A stretch of DNA of 40,327 nt from Atopostipes sp. (GTDB taxonomy: Bacteria; Bacillota; Bacilli; Lactobacillales; Carnobacteriaceae_A): positions 1 through 40,327 of the forward strand of contig JARICH010000103.1 in NCBI GenBank assembly GCA_029257245.1, given 5' to 3'. Under the pieces are notes generated by a model that worked only from the letters and a program-made list of their open reading frames with translations, was not told where the DNA came from and did not search any database. Every line of letters begins with the position of its first letter. The stretch's first letter is position 1. The position numbers and the translations under genes were made by a program. Below, in pieces: positions 17,679 to 24,448 of the stretch.

Positions 17679-17704
17679 GTAAAATAAACTAGATTTTGTT
17701 TTAC
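17679..17704. repeat. AT-rich inverted repeat upstream of upp
   Basis: GTAAAATAAA and TTTGTTTTAC (one G-T pair) flank a six-base loop. No T-run follows on the plus strand, so it is unlikely to be a normal terminator. Its right arm lies in the spacer of a weak candidate upp promoter (TAGATT 17690-17695, 17 bases, TAAAAT 17713-17718), so it may be a protein-binding site. Confidence 0.45.
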
Positions 17705-17760
17705 ATCTTTAGTAAAATTGAAAAGATAAAGAGAAATGCAGTAAAAAAGGAGCAGAATTA

Positions 17761-18396
17761 ATGAAAAATATTCATGTTATCGAACACCCTTTAATTGAAC
17801 ATAAACTGACGATTATTCGCGACAAGGAAACAGGAACGAAAGATTTCAGAGAAATTGTAAATGAAATCGCCCGTTTACTTGCTTATGAAGTTTCACGAGA
17901 TTTACCTTTAGAGGATGTTGTCATTGAGACGCCCTTGGTAAAATCAACTGAGAAAAAATTAGCTGGAAAAAAAGTCGTCGTTGTGCCAATACTAAGAGCG
18001 GGACTAGGAATGGTTGATGGAATTCTTGATTTAATCCCAGCCGCACGAGTCGGTCATGTAGGTTTATACCGAGACGAAAAAACCATGAAACCTGTTGAAT
18101 ATTTTGTCAAAATGCCAAACAATTTAGAGGATCGACAATTATATATTGTAGACCCTATGTTAGCAACTGGTGGATCGGCAATTGCTGCAATTGATTCTGT
18201 GTTGGAACGAGGAGCAAAAATTGAGAACATTAAATTTATCTCTATTGTTGCTGCACCTGAGGGAGTCGAAGCTTTACATGATGCTCACCCAGAAATTGAA
18301 ATTTACACTGCTTCACTTGATGAAAAATTAAACGATGATGCATATATTGTACCAGGTTTAGGAGATGCGGGCGACCGACTCTACGGTACTTTATAA
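17761..18396 (+). CDS. upp: Uracil phosphoribosyltransferase
   Basis: Upp converts uracil and PRPP to UMP in pyrimidine salvage. The 211-residue protein is the usual length and matches throughout: [18 protein letters not shown] near the N-terminus, [14 protein letters not shown] near 76-89, the PRPP-binding loop [13 protein letters not shown] near 129-141, and the uracil-binding C-terminal [19 protein letters not shown] follows AAAGGAG by eight bases. No PyrR-type leader motif was seen. In Bacillus and many relatives the F-ATPase operon follows upp; here the next gene is the DUF1146 protein that normally comes after that operon. Confidence 0.97.
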   Translation: MKNIHVIEHPLIEHKLTIIRDKETGTKDFREIVNEIARLLAYEVSRDLPLEDVVIETPLVKSTEKKLAGKKVVVVPILRAGLGMVDGILDLIPAARVGHVGLYRDEKTMKPVEYFVKMPNNLEDRQLYIVDPMLATGGSAIAAIDSVLERGAKIENIKFISIVAAPEGVEALHDAHPEIEIYTASLDEKLNDDAYIVPGLGDAGDRLYGTL

Positions 18397-18439
18397 ACCA
18401 TCAGGAACTAAAAAGAAAGAAGAACAAAGGGGAATAGAA

Positions 18440-18673
18440 ATGGAATTTATCCGTGTACAGTCATTAATTACAATCGTGTCACATTTTGCTTTTATCGCAC
18501 TAAGTTTTTGGGCTGTACAGAGTATAAGGACTGATTATTTATTCAAAAAGAATCACCCGCAACAAATAAAGCTGTTTTATTTGCTTATATCCTTGGCCTT
18601 AGGCTACACTGCAAGTAATTTCTTTTTAGATTTTTTCATGCATACACAAAATTTACTTTTGTTTTTGAATTAG
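18440..18673 (+). CDS. DUF1146 (YwzB-like) small membrane protein
   Basis: Seventy-seven-residue protein with two membrane segments: SLITIVSHFAFIALSFWAVQSI (about 8-29) and KLFYLLISLALGYTASNFFLDFF (about 44-66). The length, the two-segment layout and the position just before murA match the DUF1146 family (YwzB in Bacillus); the function is unknown. I use ATG 18440 with AAGGGG about ten bases upstream; the open frame extends to 18365 but overlaps upp. The 133 bases from its end to murA hold an inverted repeat GTTTGA/TCAAAC but no convincing terminator or promoter. Confidence 0.85.
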   Translation: MEFIRVQSLITIVSHFAFIALSFWAVQSIRTDYLFKKNHPQQIKLFYLLISLALGYTASNFFLDFFMHTQNLLLFLN

Positions 18674-18806
18674 ATGGCTAGTAAAAGATGAATTTAATGA
18701 GGTTTTTTTAGATTAGAAAATAGACTAGAGGCAGAGAAGAATGGTTTGAAAATTGCCTAATAAAAAGAAAATCAAACGGCTTTAAAATATGTTGGAGGTG
18801 CAATTG

Positions 18807-20105
18807 GTGGAATCAATTATTGTAAGAGGGGGTCAACGATTAGTTGGCTCAGTAGAAATCGAAGGAGCAAAAAACGCCGCATTACCTATTTTAGCAGCGA
18901 GTATTTTAGCAGAAGACCAAGTGAGTATTCTGAAAAATGTTCCTTTATTATCAGATATTTATACCATTAAAAAAGTATTAGAGTATTTAAATATGGATGT
19001 TGAATTTGACACAGAAGAAAAGACAATGAAAGTGGATGCGACTATGCCACTTAAGTCAGATACACCATTCGAATTTATGAGTAAGATGAGAGCGTCTATT
19101 TTAGTGATGGGACCACTCTTAGCAAGAAATGGAAAAGCGCGAGTCGCTATGCCAGGGGGCTGTTCAATCGGTTCGAGACCAATCGATTTACATTTAAAGG
19201 GTTTCGAAGCAATGGGCGCAGTGATTGAACAAGGACACGGTTTCTTAGAAGCAAGCACAGAACAGCTGAAAGGTGCCGATATTTATCTGGACTTTCCGAG
19301 TGTAGGGGCAACCCAAAACATCATGATGGCAGCTACTCTTGCGGATGGACGAACAGTCATTAATAACGCTGCACGAGAACCTGAAATTGTAGATTTAGCG
19401 AACTACTTAAACTTGATGGGTGCGGAAGTTATGGGGGCTGGAACCGAAGAAATTCGAATTGATGGAGTAGCAAAGTTAACTGGGGCAACTCATCCTATCA
19501 TTCCTGATCGAATTGAAAGTGGAACTTTTATGGTTGCTGCAGCGATTACTGGTGGGAATGTCTTGGTTAAAGACTGTATGACCGAACATAACCAACCCTT
19601 GATTGCTAAACTAAAAGAAATGGGAGCAGAAATTCGAACCGAACCAGAAGGAGTTCGAGTCATTGGACCTGAAAAACTTCTTGCGACGGACTTTAAGACT
19701 CAACCTTATCCAGGTTTCCCAACCGATATGCAAGCACAAATTACCATTGCCCAGCTAAAAGCTGAAGGAACGAGTATTATGGCTGAAAATGTTTTTGAAA
19801 ATCGCTTTATGCATTTAAACCAAATGGAAAAAATGAATGCTCAATTTAAAATTGATGGACAGAGCGCAATTATTTATGGAGGACACACTCTTCAAGGAGG
19901 ACAAGTAGCTTCCACAGATTTAAGAGCATCTGCTTCATTGATCTTAGCTGGTTTAATTGCTGAAGGCTATACGACAGTTACTGCCTTAGATCACTTAGAC
20001 CGTGGATATTACCAATTCCATAAAAAGTTAGAAAAACTAGGAGCAGACATTGAACGAGTATCAGACCGTAAAGAGGTAAAATCGGCTGACAAACAAAAAG
20101 CATAA
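18807..20105 (+). CDS. murA: UDP-N-acetylglucosamine 1-carboxyvinyltransferase
   Basis: MurA transfers enolpyruvate from PEP to UDP-GlcNAc, the first committed step of peptidoglycan synthesis and the target of fosfomycin. The 432-residue protein has [14 protein letters not shown] near 18-31 and the catalytic loop [14 protein letters not shown] with the active-site Cys at residue 119, so it should be fosfomycin sensitive. The C-terminal part has the conserved [15 protein letters not shown] segment. I choose GTG 18807: GGAGG at 18794-18798 is eight bases before it, and the family starts MEKIIVRGG. ATG 18789 lies upstream of this ribosome site and TTG 18804 is too close to it. Its position after DUF1146 matches the MurAA copy of Firmicutes. 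Confidence 0.96.
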   Translation: MESIIVRGGQRLVGSVEIEGAKNAALPILAASILAEDQVSILKNVPLLSDIYTIKKVLEYLNMDVEFDTEEKTMKVDATMPLKSDTPFEFMSKMRASILVMGPLLARNGKARVAMPGGCSIGSRPIDLHLKGFEAMGAVIEQGHGFLEASTEQLKGADIYLDFPSVGATQNIMMAATLADGRTVINNAAREPEIVDLANYLNLMGAEVMGAGTEEIRIDGVAKLTGATHPIIPDRIESGTFMVAAAITGGNVLVKDCMTEHNQPLIAKLKEMGAEIRTEPEGVRVIGPEKLLATDFKTQPYPGFPTDMQAQITIAQLKAEGTSIMAENVFENRFMHLNQMEKMNAQFKIDGQSAIIYGGHTLQGGQVASTDLRASASLILAGLIAEGYTTVTALDHLDRGYYQFHKKLEKLGADIERVSDRKEVKSADKQKA

Positions 20106-20123
20106 TTGAATAGTATGAGAGCG

Positions 20124-20187
20124 AATATATTAAAAGACTTCCGATTGACGATAATAAAACTCATCGAAAGTCTTTTGATATATTTTT
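20124..20187 (+). terminator. Terminator after murA
   Basis: Seventeen-bp stem (20124-20140 with 20168-20184, one G-T pair) around a loop that can form a further CGAT/ATCG pair, followed by a T-run. It ends the upp-DUF1146-murA segment. The rest of the 238-base gap holds the mbl promoter. Confidence 0.88.
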
Positions 20188-20238
20188 ATTTATATTTCAG
20201 AAGAATGACAGAATATAAAAATTGTCATAAAAGAGATA

Positions 20239-20267
20239 TTGAGTTTCTTAAGGATAAGAAGTAGAAT
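20239..20267 (+). promoter_or_regulatory. Promoter of mbl
   Basis: TTGAGT (20239-20244), a 17-base spacer and TAGAAT (20262-20267). This leaves a leader of about 70 bases before ATG 20344. Confidence 0.5.
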
Positions 20268-20343
20268 AGAAAAGATGGAGAATAATACTCGTATTGAAAT
20301 GTAAAAAAGAATCTAGTTAGTATAATCAGGAGGAAAGTGTTTC

Positions 20344-21330
20344 ATGGCAAAGGATATAGGGATTGACTTAGGAACCGCTAATATTTTAGTACACGTTAAA
20401 GGTAAAGGGATTGTGATCAACGAACCAGCAGTGGTTGCAATTAATACAAACACAAAAGAAGTTGTAGCGGTTGGAGAAGAAGCATATTTAATGGTTGGAC
20501 GGACACCAGGAAATATTCAAGCTATTCGTCCGTTAAAAGGTGGAGTCATTGCAGATTTTGATATTACAGAAGCGATGCTATCACACTTTATTAACAAAAT
20601 AAATGTAAAGAGTTTTTTATCAAAACCAAACATTATTATTTCAACACCAACAAATATTACGTCTATTGAGCAAAAAGCAATTATTGAAGTGGCAGAAAAA
20701 GCCGGTGGGAAAAATATTTATTTAGAAGAAGAACCAAAGGTAGCTGCAATTGGTGCCGGAATGGATATCTTCCAGCCAAGTGGAAATATGGTTGTTGATA
20801 TTGGTGGAGGAACTACCGATGTGGCTGTACTTTCGATGGGTGGAATCGTAACAAGTGAATCCATTAAAAAAGCAGGAGACCTCTTAGACAATGACATTAA
20901 GGAATATGTGAAGAAAAAACACGGTCTTTTAATTGGTGAGCGAACAGCTGAGAGTATTAAAGTGGGCATAGGTGAAGTTTTTGATGAAGATCGAGAAGAT
21001 TCAATGGAAATTCGCGGTCGAGCGATGGTTTCTGGTTTACCTGAAACAGTCACCATCACATCAAAAGAAACTTTAGAAGCGACAAGAGAAACCATGAAAG
21101 AAATAGTGGCAGCAGCTAAAGATGTGCTTGAAAAAACTCCACCCGAATTATCAGCAGATATTATTGATCGTGGAATTATTGTAACAGGTGGGGGAGCTTT
21201 ATTAGAAGGAATCGATCAGCTACTTGTAGAAGAGCTGAAAGTTCCTGTCTTTAAAGCAGAGGAACCTTTAGACTCCGTTGCTTTAGGAACGGCCATTCTG
21301 TTAGATAATATTGGAAAATTAAAAAGATAA
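20344..21330 (+). CDS. mbl: MreB-like cell-shape protein Mbl
   Basis: Mbl is an actin-like protein that forms filaments under the membrane and guides lateral cell-wall synthesis. The 328-residue protein opens with the actin phosphate-1 motif DIGIDLGTANILVHVKGKG. It has RTPGNIQAIRPLKGGVIADF (about 53-72), the phosphate-2 loop VDIGGGTTDVAVLS (about 152-165), and the adenosine motif VTGGGALLEG (about 279-288). The wording of these motifs is closer to Bacillus Mbl than to MreB or MreBH, as I recall them, and the gene order murA-mbl also fits. ATG follows AGGAGG (20328-20333) by ten bases. A second MreB with MreC/D is probably elsewhere, since none is seen here. Confidence 0.93.
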   Translation: MAKDIGIDLGTANILVHVKGKGIVINEPAVVAINTNTKEVVAVGEEAYLMVGRTPGNIQAIRPLKGGVIADFDITEAMLSHFINKINVKSFLSKPNIIISTPTNITSIEQKAIIEVAEKAGGKNIYLEEEPKVAAIGAGMDIFQPSGNMVVDIGGGTTDVAVLSMGGIVTSESIKKAGDLLDNDIKEYVKKKHGLLIGERTAESIKVGIGEVFDEDREDSMEIRGRAMVSGLPETVTITSKETLEATRETMKEIVAAAKDVLEKTPPELSADIIDRGIIVTGGGALLEGIDQLLVEELKVPVFKAEEPLDSVALGTAILLDNIGKLKR

Positions 21331-21360
21331 GCAAATCAAAAAAGAGAGAGGGCTAATCAA

Positions 21361-21552
21361 ATGAATTGGAAAAATGCCTCGAAAAGATCATTACTCTTTA
21401 TTTTACGATTTTTATTAATTGTATTATTAATATTCATTGCTTTTGTAGTTGGAGGAATGTTTGGCTACAGCGTCATTGGCGATGGTGGTAGTCCATTAGA
21501 TGTATTTAACCGAGAATTATGGGAACATGTACTCAGTTTCGTGTTAAGTTAA
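21361..21552 (+). CDS. EpuA-family small membrane protein
   Basis: Sixty-three-residue protein: a basic N-terminus (KNASKRSLLF), one long membrane segment (about 11-30), then GGMFGYSVIGDGGSPLDVFNRELWEHVLSFV outside. The FGYxVIGDG plus Trp pattern is that of the EpuA family, often mislabelled in databases as an RNA polymerase beta subunit. In streptococci epuA follows murA directly; here mbl lies between. Function is unknown, and the association with wall-synthesis genes suggests an envelope role. AGAGGG precedes the ATG at about ten bases, and the gene is 30 bases after mbl, so the two are likely cotranscribed. Confidence 0.85.
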   Translation: MNWKNASKRSLLFILRFLLIVLLIFIAFVVGGMFGYSVIGDGGSPLDVFNRELWEHVLSFVLS

Positions 21553-21579
21553 GATAAAAAATAATTCAAAAATAAAAAG

Positions 21580-21650
21580 TCACCCTTTTTGCAAATCTAT
21601 AGACTAGACCAACTCGTTAATTGAGAGGTCAATATTGCAAAAAGGAGTGA
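21580..21650 (+). promoter_or_regulatory. Long leader hairpin that can hide the ssb ribosome site
   Basis: TCACCCTTTTTGCAA (21580-21594) pairs with 21635-21650, a 15-bp stem with one bulged A (21646). The right arm contains the whole ssb ribosome site AAAGGAG (21641-21647). The 40-base loop can form a second hairpin, GACC/GGTC with CTC/GAG (21607-21630). No T-run follows the plus-strand 3' arm, so it looks like a translational switch and not a terminator. Confidence 0.6.
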
Positions 21651-21654
21651 GAGT

Positions 21655-21981
21655 TTGAATCGTTTAACAGTAACCGGACGTTTGGTGCGCGAAAATATTC
21701 TCAAAGAAGTAGGGGAGGAGCGGATCGTATTAAATAATGCGATTGCAATTCCTAGACGATATAAATCAGAAGGCAACCAGGAGACTGATTTTATAAATAT
21801 AGTCGCTTGGGGGAAACGAGCTGAGTTGATTGAAGAATATTGCCATAAAGGTGATTTAGTTGGTTTAGACGGACGGATTCAGTCGCGAACTTACCAAAAC
21901 AGCGATGATCAAACCGTTTATACGGTAGAAATGCTAGTAGATAGCGTGGAGTTCCTACAATCCAAAAAAGAACTAGCATAA
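21655..21981 (+). CDS. Short single-stranded DNA-binding protein (SsbB-like)
   Basis: The 108-residue protein is one OB-fold domain of the bacterial SSB family: LTVTGRLVRENILKEV at the start, ETDFINIVAWGKRAELIEEYCHKGDLVGLDGRIQSRTYQ in the middle, and TVEMLVDSVEFLQSK at the end. It lacks the Gly/Pro-rich linker and acidic DDDIPF-type tip of the main SSB, as does the competence-linked SsbB (YwpH) of Bacillus. The start is TTG 21655, with AAAGGAG seven bases upstream. Its place downstream of mbl resembles the broader Bacillus neighbourhood. No ComK-type AT-boxes or TACGAATA-type competence box was seen upstream. The ribosome site lies in a strong hairpin. Confidence 0.92.
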   Translation: MNRLTVTGRLVRENILKEVGEERIVLNNAIAIPRRYKSEGNQETDFINIVAWGKRAELIEEYCHKGDLVGLDGRIQSRTYQNSDDQTVYTVEMLVDSVEFLQSKKELA

Positions 21982-22003
21982 AAATTGAACAATTTGCCTG
22001 AAG

Positions 22004-22036
22004 AAACTCTTTAATCACACGATTAGAGAGTTTTTT
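22004..22036 (+). terminator. Terminator after ssb
   Basis: Thirteen-bp stem (AAACTCTTTAATC with GATTAGAGAGTTT, one G-T pair), an ACAC loop and a run of six T. Confidence 0.93.
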
Positions 22037-22082
22037 CTCTTGGATGACAGTTTCTAACAAAAAGATAATAGATTCTTCATAA

Positions 22083-22111
22083 TTGAAAGCTATACTATGG
22101 TAAGATAAAAT
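22083..22111 (+). promoter_or_regulatory. Promoter of the two-component system
   Basis: TTGAAA (22083-22088), a 17-base spacer and TAAAAT (22106-22111), about 30 bases before the AAGGTGA ribosome site. Confidence 0.72.
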
Positions 22112-22153
22112 GACTGTGAATCCGAAGAAGAAAGGATAATAAGGTGACTTAAA

Positions 22154-22867
22154 ATGCATATTTTAATGATTGAAGATAATGAATCAGTAAGTGAAATGTT
22201 AGAAATGTTTTTTCAAAAAGAAGGTTGGGAAGCCACATTTATTCATGACGGAAAAGAAGGTCTAGATGAATATTTAAATCAGCCAGAAAAGTATGATTTT
22301 TTAATATTAGATATCATGCTGCCCTCAATGGATGGAATGACGATTTGTCAGGAAATTCGAAAAGAGGATGATGAGGTACCTGTACTCATGTTAACCGCTA
22401 AGGATACTGAGAGTGATGAAGTGATTGGACTTGAAATCGGTGCGGATGACTATGTCACCAAACCTTTCAGCCCGCTGACCTTAATTGCTCGCATCAAATC
22501 GATTGTGCGACGTTCACGATCCACAAGTGATTCAACAGCAGCCGTAGAGAGTCACTATGATGTAGAAACAGAACATTTGAAAATAGATGAAAGCACCCGC
22601 GAAATTATTCTTTATGGACAACCACTAGAAGACTTAACCCCCAAAGAATTTGATTTGCTTTATACATTAGCCAGTAGTCCGCGTCGCGTCTTTTCTCGTG
22701 AACAATTACTTGAGCAAGTTTGGGAATATGAATACTTTGGTGATGAGCGAACAGTCGATGCTCATATTAAAAAATTACGTCAAAAATTATTAAAAAACGG
22801 TCCACAAATTATTCAAACCGTTTGGGGTGTGGGCTACAAATTCGATGATACAGGTGATTTTAAATGA
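22154..22867 (+). CDS. OmpR/PhoB-type response regulator
   Basis: The 237-residue protein has a receiver domain (about 1-118) with the acidic pair IEDN at 6-9, the phosphorylated Asp at residue 53 (LILDIMLPSMDG), Thr in LMLTAKD, and Lys in YVTKPFSP. The C-terminal winged-helix domain (about 138-233) has LTPKEFDLLYTLASSPRRVFSREQLL and the recognition helix region DERTVDAHIKKLRQKL. It is coupled by a four-base ATGA overlap to the sensor kinase gene that follows. The stimulus cannot be read from sequence; the next operon encodes lipoteichoic acid synthase, so an envelope signal is a reasonable guess only. Confidence 0.95.
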   Translation: MHILMIEDNESVSEMLEMFFQKEGWEATFIHDGKEGLDEYLNQPEKYDFLILDIMLPSMDGMTICQEIRKEDDEVPVLMLTAKDTESDEVIGLEIGADDYVTKPFSPLTLIARIKSIVRRSRSTSDSTAAVESHYDVETEHLKIDESTREIILYGQPLEDLTPKEFDLLYTLASSPRRVFSREQLLEQVWEYEYFGDERTVDAHIKKLRQKLLKNGPQIIQTVWGVGYKFDDTGDFK

Positions 22868-24312
22868 AAATGCGCTTCCCCTATTTTTATCAACTAGTGG
22901 TTGGTTTTCTCATCGTTATTCTTGTCTTGATGGGGATTACCTCTGCCTCACTACTCCACTTTGGACGCACACAACTATTAAATGAAGTGGAAGAAAGTTT
23001 TATTCATTATGGGGAATTGATTCGAGAAGCCGAATCAGATACGGAAAAATTAGAAGCCTACAACCAAATGCTTGATCAAAAAGAAATTAATTATGCAATT
23101 TTTGATCAAGAAGGCTGGCTTCAATACCCAACGACTGAAGCAGACTATCAAGTTCAACTAGCTAGTGAGGAAGCACAAGCTCTTAGAAATGGAGAGACTG
23201 TCCTCTTGCATATGGGGAAAACGGATTTAAAAGGAGAGGAAAAAGAGACCGCTTCTGTTTATCTGCCAATTATCCGAGAGAATGGAGACTACCAAGGGTT
23301 TATTGGGGTCGAGCGTCCCTTTAGTCAAATCGAAGTGAATATTCGCGAATTAAAACATAATATTTTAAAAGCTTTTCTCTTATCGACCATTTTTGCTATT
23401 TTAATTAGTGTCATTTTTTCTTATTTCATGGTGAAAAGAGTCAATCGACTCAGTAAGGCCTCTCAAAAAGTTGCGAAAGGGGATTATGATATCTATATCG
23501 ATCATAGTAACCGAGATGAGATTGATCGACTGTCGGCCGATTTTAATAAAATGGTGAAAGCTTTAAATGAGTGGCGGAAGGAAGTCATGCATTTAGAGGA
23601 GCGAAGACGAACCTTTATGCAAGACGCAGTCCATGAGATGCGAACTCCTTTAACAACGATTAATGGCTTACTTGAAGGCTTGGAGCACGGTATCTTTGAT
23701 GAGGAACAAGCAATGCGCAGTATTAAGATTATGGAAAAAGAAACGAAACGTTTGATTCGGTTAGTGAATGAAAATCTCGATTATGAAAATATTCAGTCGA
23801 ATCGAATCTTTTTGAGAAAACAACACTTCCCATTAGCAGAAGCATTGAGTGAAATTAGTGAGCAACTTGAGAAGAAAGCCTATGACTCAAAAAATAAAAT
23901 TATTATTCAGAAAAATACAGAGGATATCAAGGTCTATGCAGATTTTGACCGTTTTAAACAGATTATGGTGAACTTACTAAAAAATGCGATTCAATTTACT
24001 GAAAATGGACAAATTATTATTGATGCCAATGAGACGAAAGAATTTGTCTATATTCGAATTCGTGACACGGGGATTGGGATGAGTGAAGAAGAAATTAAAA
24101 ATATTTGGGATCGATATTATAAGGCCGATCCTTCTCGAAAAAACACAAAATATGGCGAATCAGGTCTTGGTTTAGCGATTGTCAAACAACTGGTTGACTT
24201 GCACGATGGGAAGATTTCTGTTAAAAGTGGAATTGGTGAAGGAAGCGAATTTGAGCTAACTTTTCCGAAAAAACGAGTGAAAACAACCGTTGAAGACGAA
24301 AAAGAATTGTAA
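22864..24312 (+). CDS. Membrane sensor histidine kinase
   Basis: The 482-residue kinase has a first membrane segment (about 9-30), an external sensor region of about 140 residues, and a second membrane segment (about 170-190). These are followed by a HAMP domain (KRVNRLSKASQKVAKGDYDI to about 240), the phosphorylated His at residue 257 in DAVHEMRTPLTTI, and the ATPase domain with N-box QIMVNLLKNAIQFT, G1 RDTGIGM and G2 SGLGLAIVK. The external region has a PAS-like look (NYAIFDQEGWLQYPT and the later GFIGVERPF), but no known ligand motif. The overall build resembles YclK-type kinases of Lactobacillales. ATG 22870 is an alternative start two codons in. Confidence 0.94.
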   Translation: MKMRFPYFYQLVVGFLIVILVLMGITSASLLHFGRTQLLNEVEESFIHYGELIREAESDTEKLEAYNQMLDQKEINYAIFDQEGWLQYPTTEADYQVQLASEEAQALRNGETVLLHMGKTDLKGEEKETASVYLPIIRENGDYQGFIGVERPFSQIEVNIRELKHNILKAFLLSTIFAILISVIFSYFMVKRVNRLSKASQKVAKGDYDIYIDHSNRDEIDRLSADFNKMVKALNEWRKEVMHLEERRRTFMQDAVHEMRTPLTTINGLLEGLEHGIFDEEQAMRSIKIMEKETKRLIRLVNENLDYENIQSNRIFLRKQHFPLAEALSEISEQLEKKAYDSKNKIIIQKNTEDIKVYADFDRFKQIMVNLLKNAIQFTENGQIIIDANETKEFVYIRIRDTGIGMSEEEIKNIWDRYYKADPSRKNTKYGESGLGLAIVKQLVDLHDGKISVKSGIGEGSEFELTFPKKRVKTTVEDEKEL

Positions 24313-24315
24313 TAA

Positions 24316-24342
24316 GTCTTAGGTCGGATATTCGGTCTTAGG
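24316..24342 (+). repeat. Direct repeat upstream of the ltaS promoter
   Basis: GTCTTAGG occurs at 24316-24323 and again at 24335-24342, with a 19-base period. Each copy is followed a few bases later by ATTCG. The second copy ends one base before the -35 box of the ltaS promoter, a typical place for an OmpR-type activator. Confidence 0.5.
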
Positions 24343-24343
24343 A

Positions 24344-24372
24344 TTGCATTCGCAAGGGACTTAAGGTATTAT
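24344..24372 (+). promoter_or_regulatory. Candidate promoter of ltaS
   Basis: TTGCAT (24344-24349), a 17-base spacer and TATTAT (24367-24372). The -35 is weak and may need an activator. A terminator-like hairpin lies between it and the ltaS start. Confidence 0.5.
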
Positions 24373-24395
24373 TAGTTTGTGATTAGAATCGCTTG

Positions 24396-24426
24396 ATGGC
24401 AAGGCTATTAACTGCTTGCCATTTTT
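24396..24426 (+). terminator. Terminator or attenuator between the kinase and ltaS
   Basis: ATGGCAAG (24396-24403) pairs with CTTGCCAT (24415-24422) over an 11-base loop, followed by TTTTATTTT. It can end the two-component operon. Because the candidate ltaS promoter is upstream, the same hairpin would also be part of the ltaS leader. Confidence 0.7.
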
Positions 24427-24448
24427 ATTTTCAGGAGGATTATTAAAA

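Noticed and set aside
17673-17760. PyrR-type RNA element in the upp leader
   Set aside because: The conserved PyrR anti-antiterminator sequence is not found and the leader is short and AT-rich.
20321-20326. Perfect TATAAT just before mbl
   Set aside because: The RNA would begin inside the AGGAGG ribosome site of mbl, leaving no room for ribosome binding. No -35 lies at the right distance. TTGAGT-17-TAGAAT at 20239-20267 is a better choice.
20718-21095. 125-codon minus-strand frame inside mbl
   Set aside because: Shadow of the mbl coding sequence, without a ribosome site or protein family features.
21553-21654. ComK or competence-sigma (TACGAATA-type) box before ssb
   Set aside because: AAAAA-GTCACCC-TTTTT has a 7-base centre where ComK boxes need five, and it is part of the hairpin arm. 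No TACGAATA-like box is present.
21790-22159. 122-codon minus-strand frame across the ssb end and terminator
   Set aside because: It runs through the ssb coding region, its terminator and the promoter of the response regulator. No ribosome site or family resemblance.
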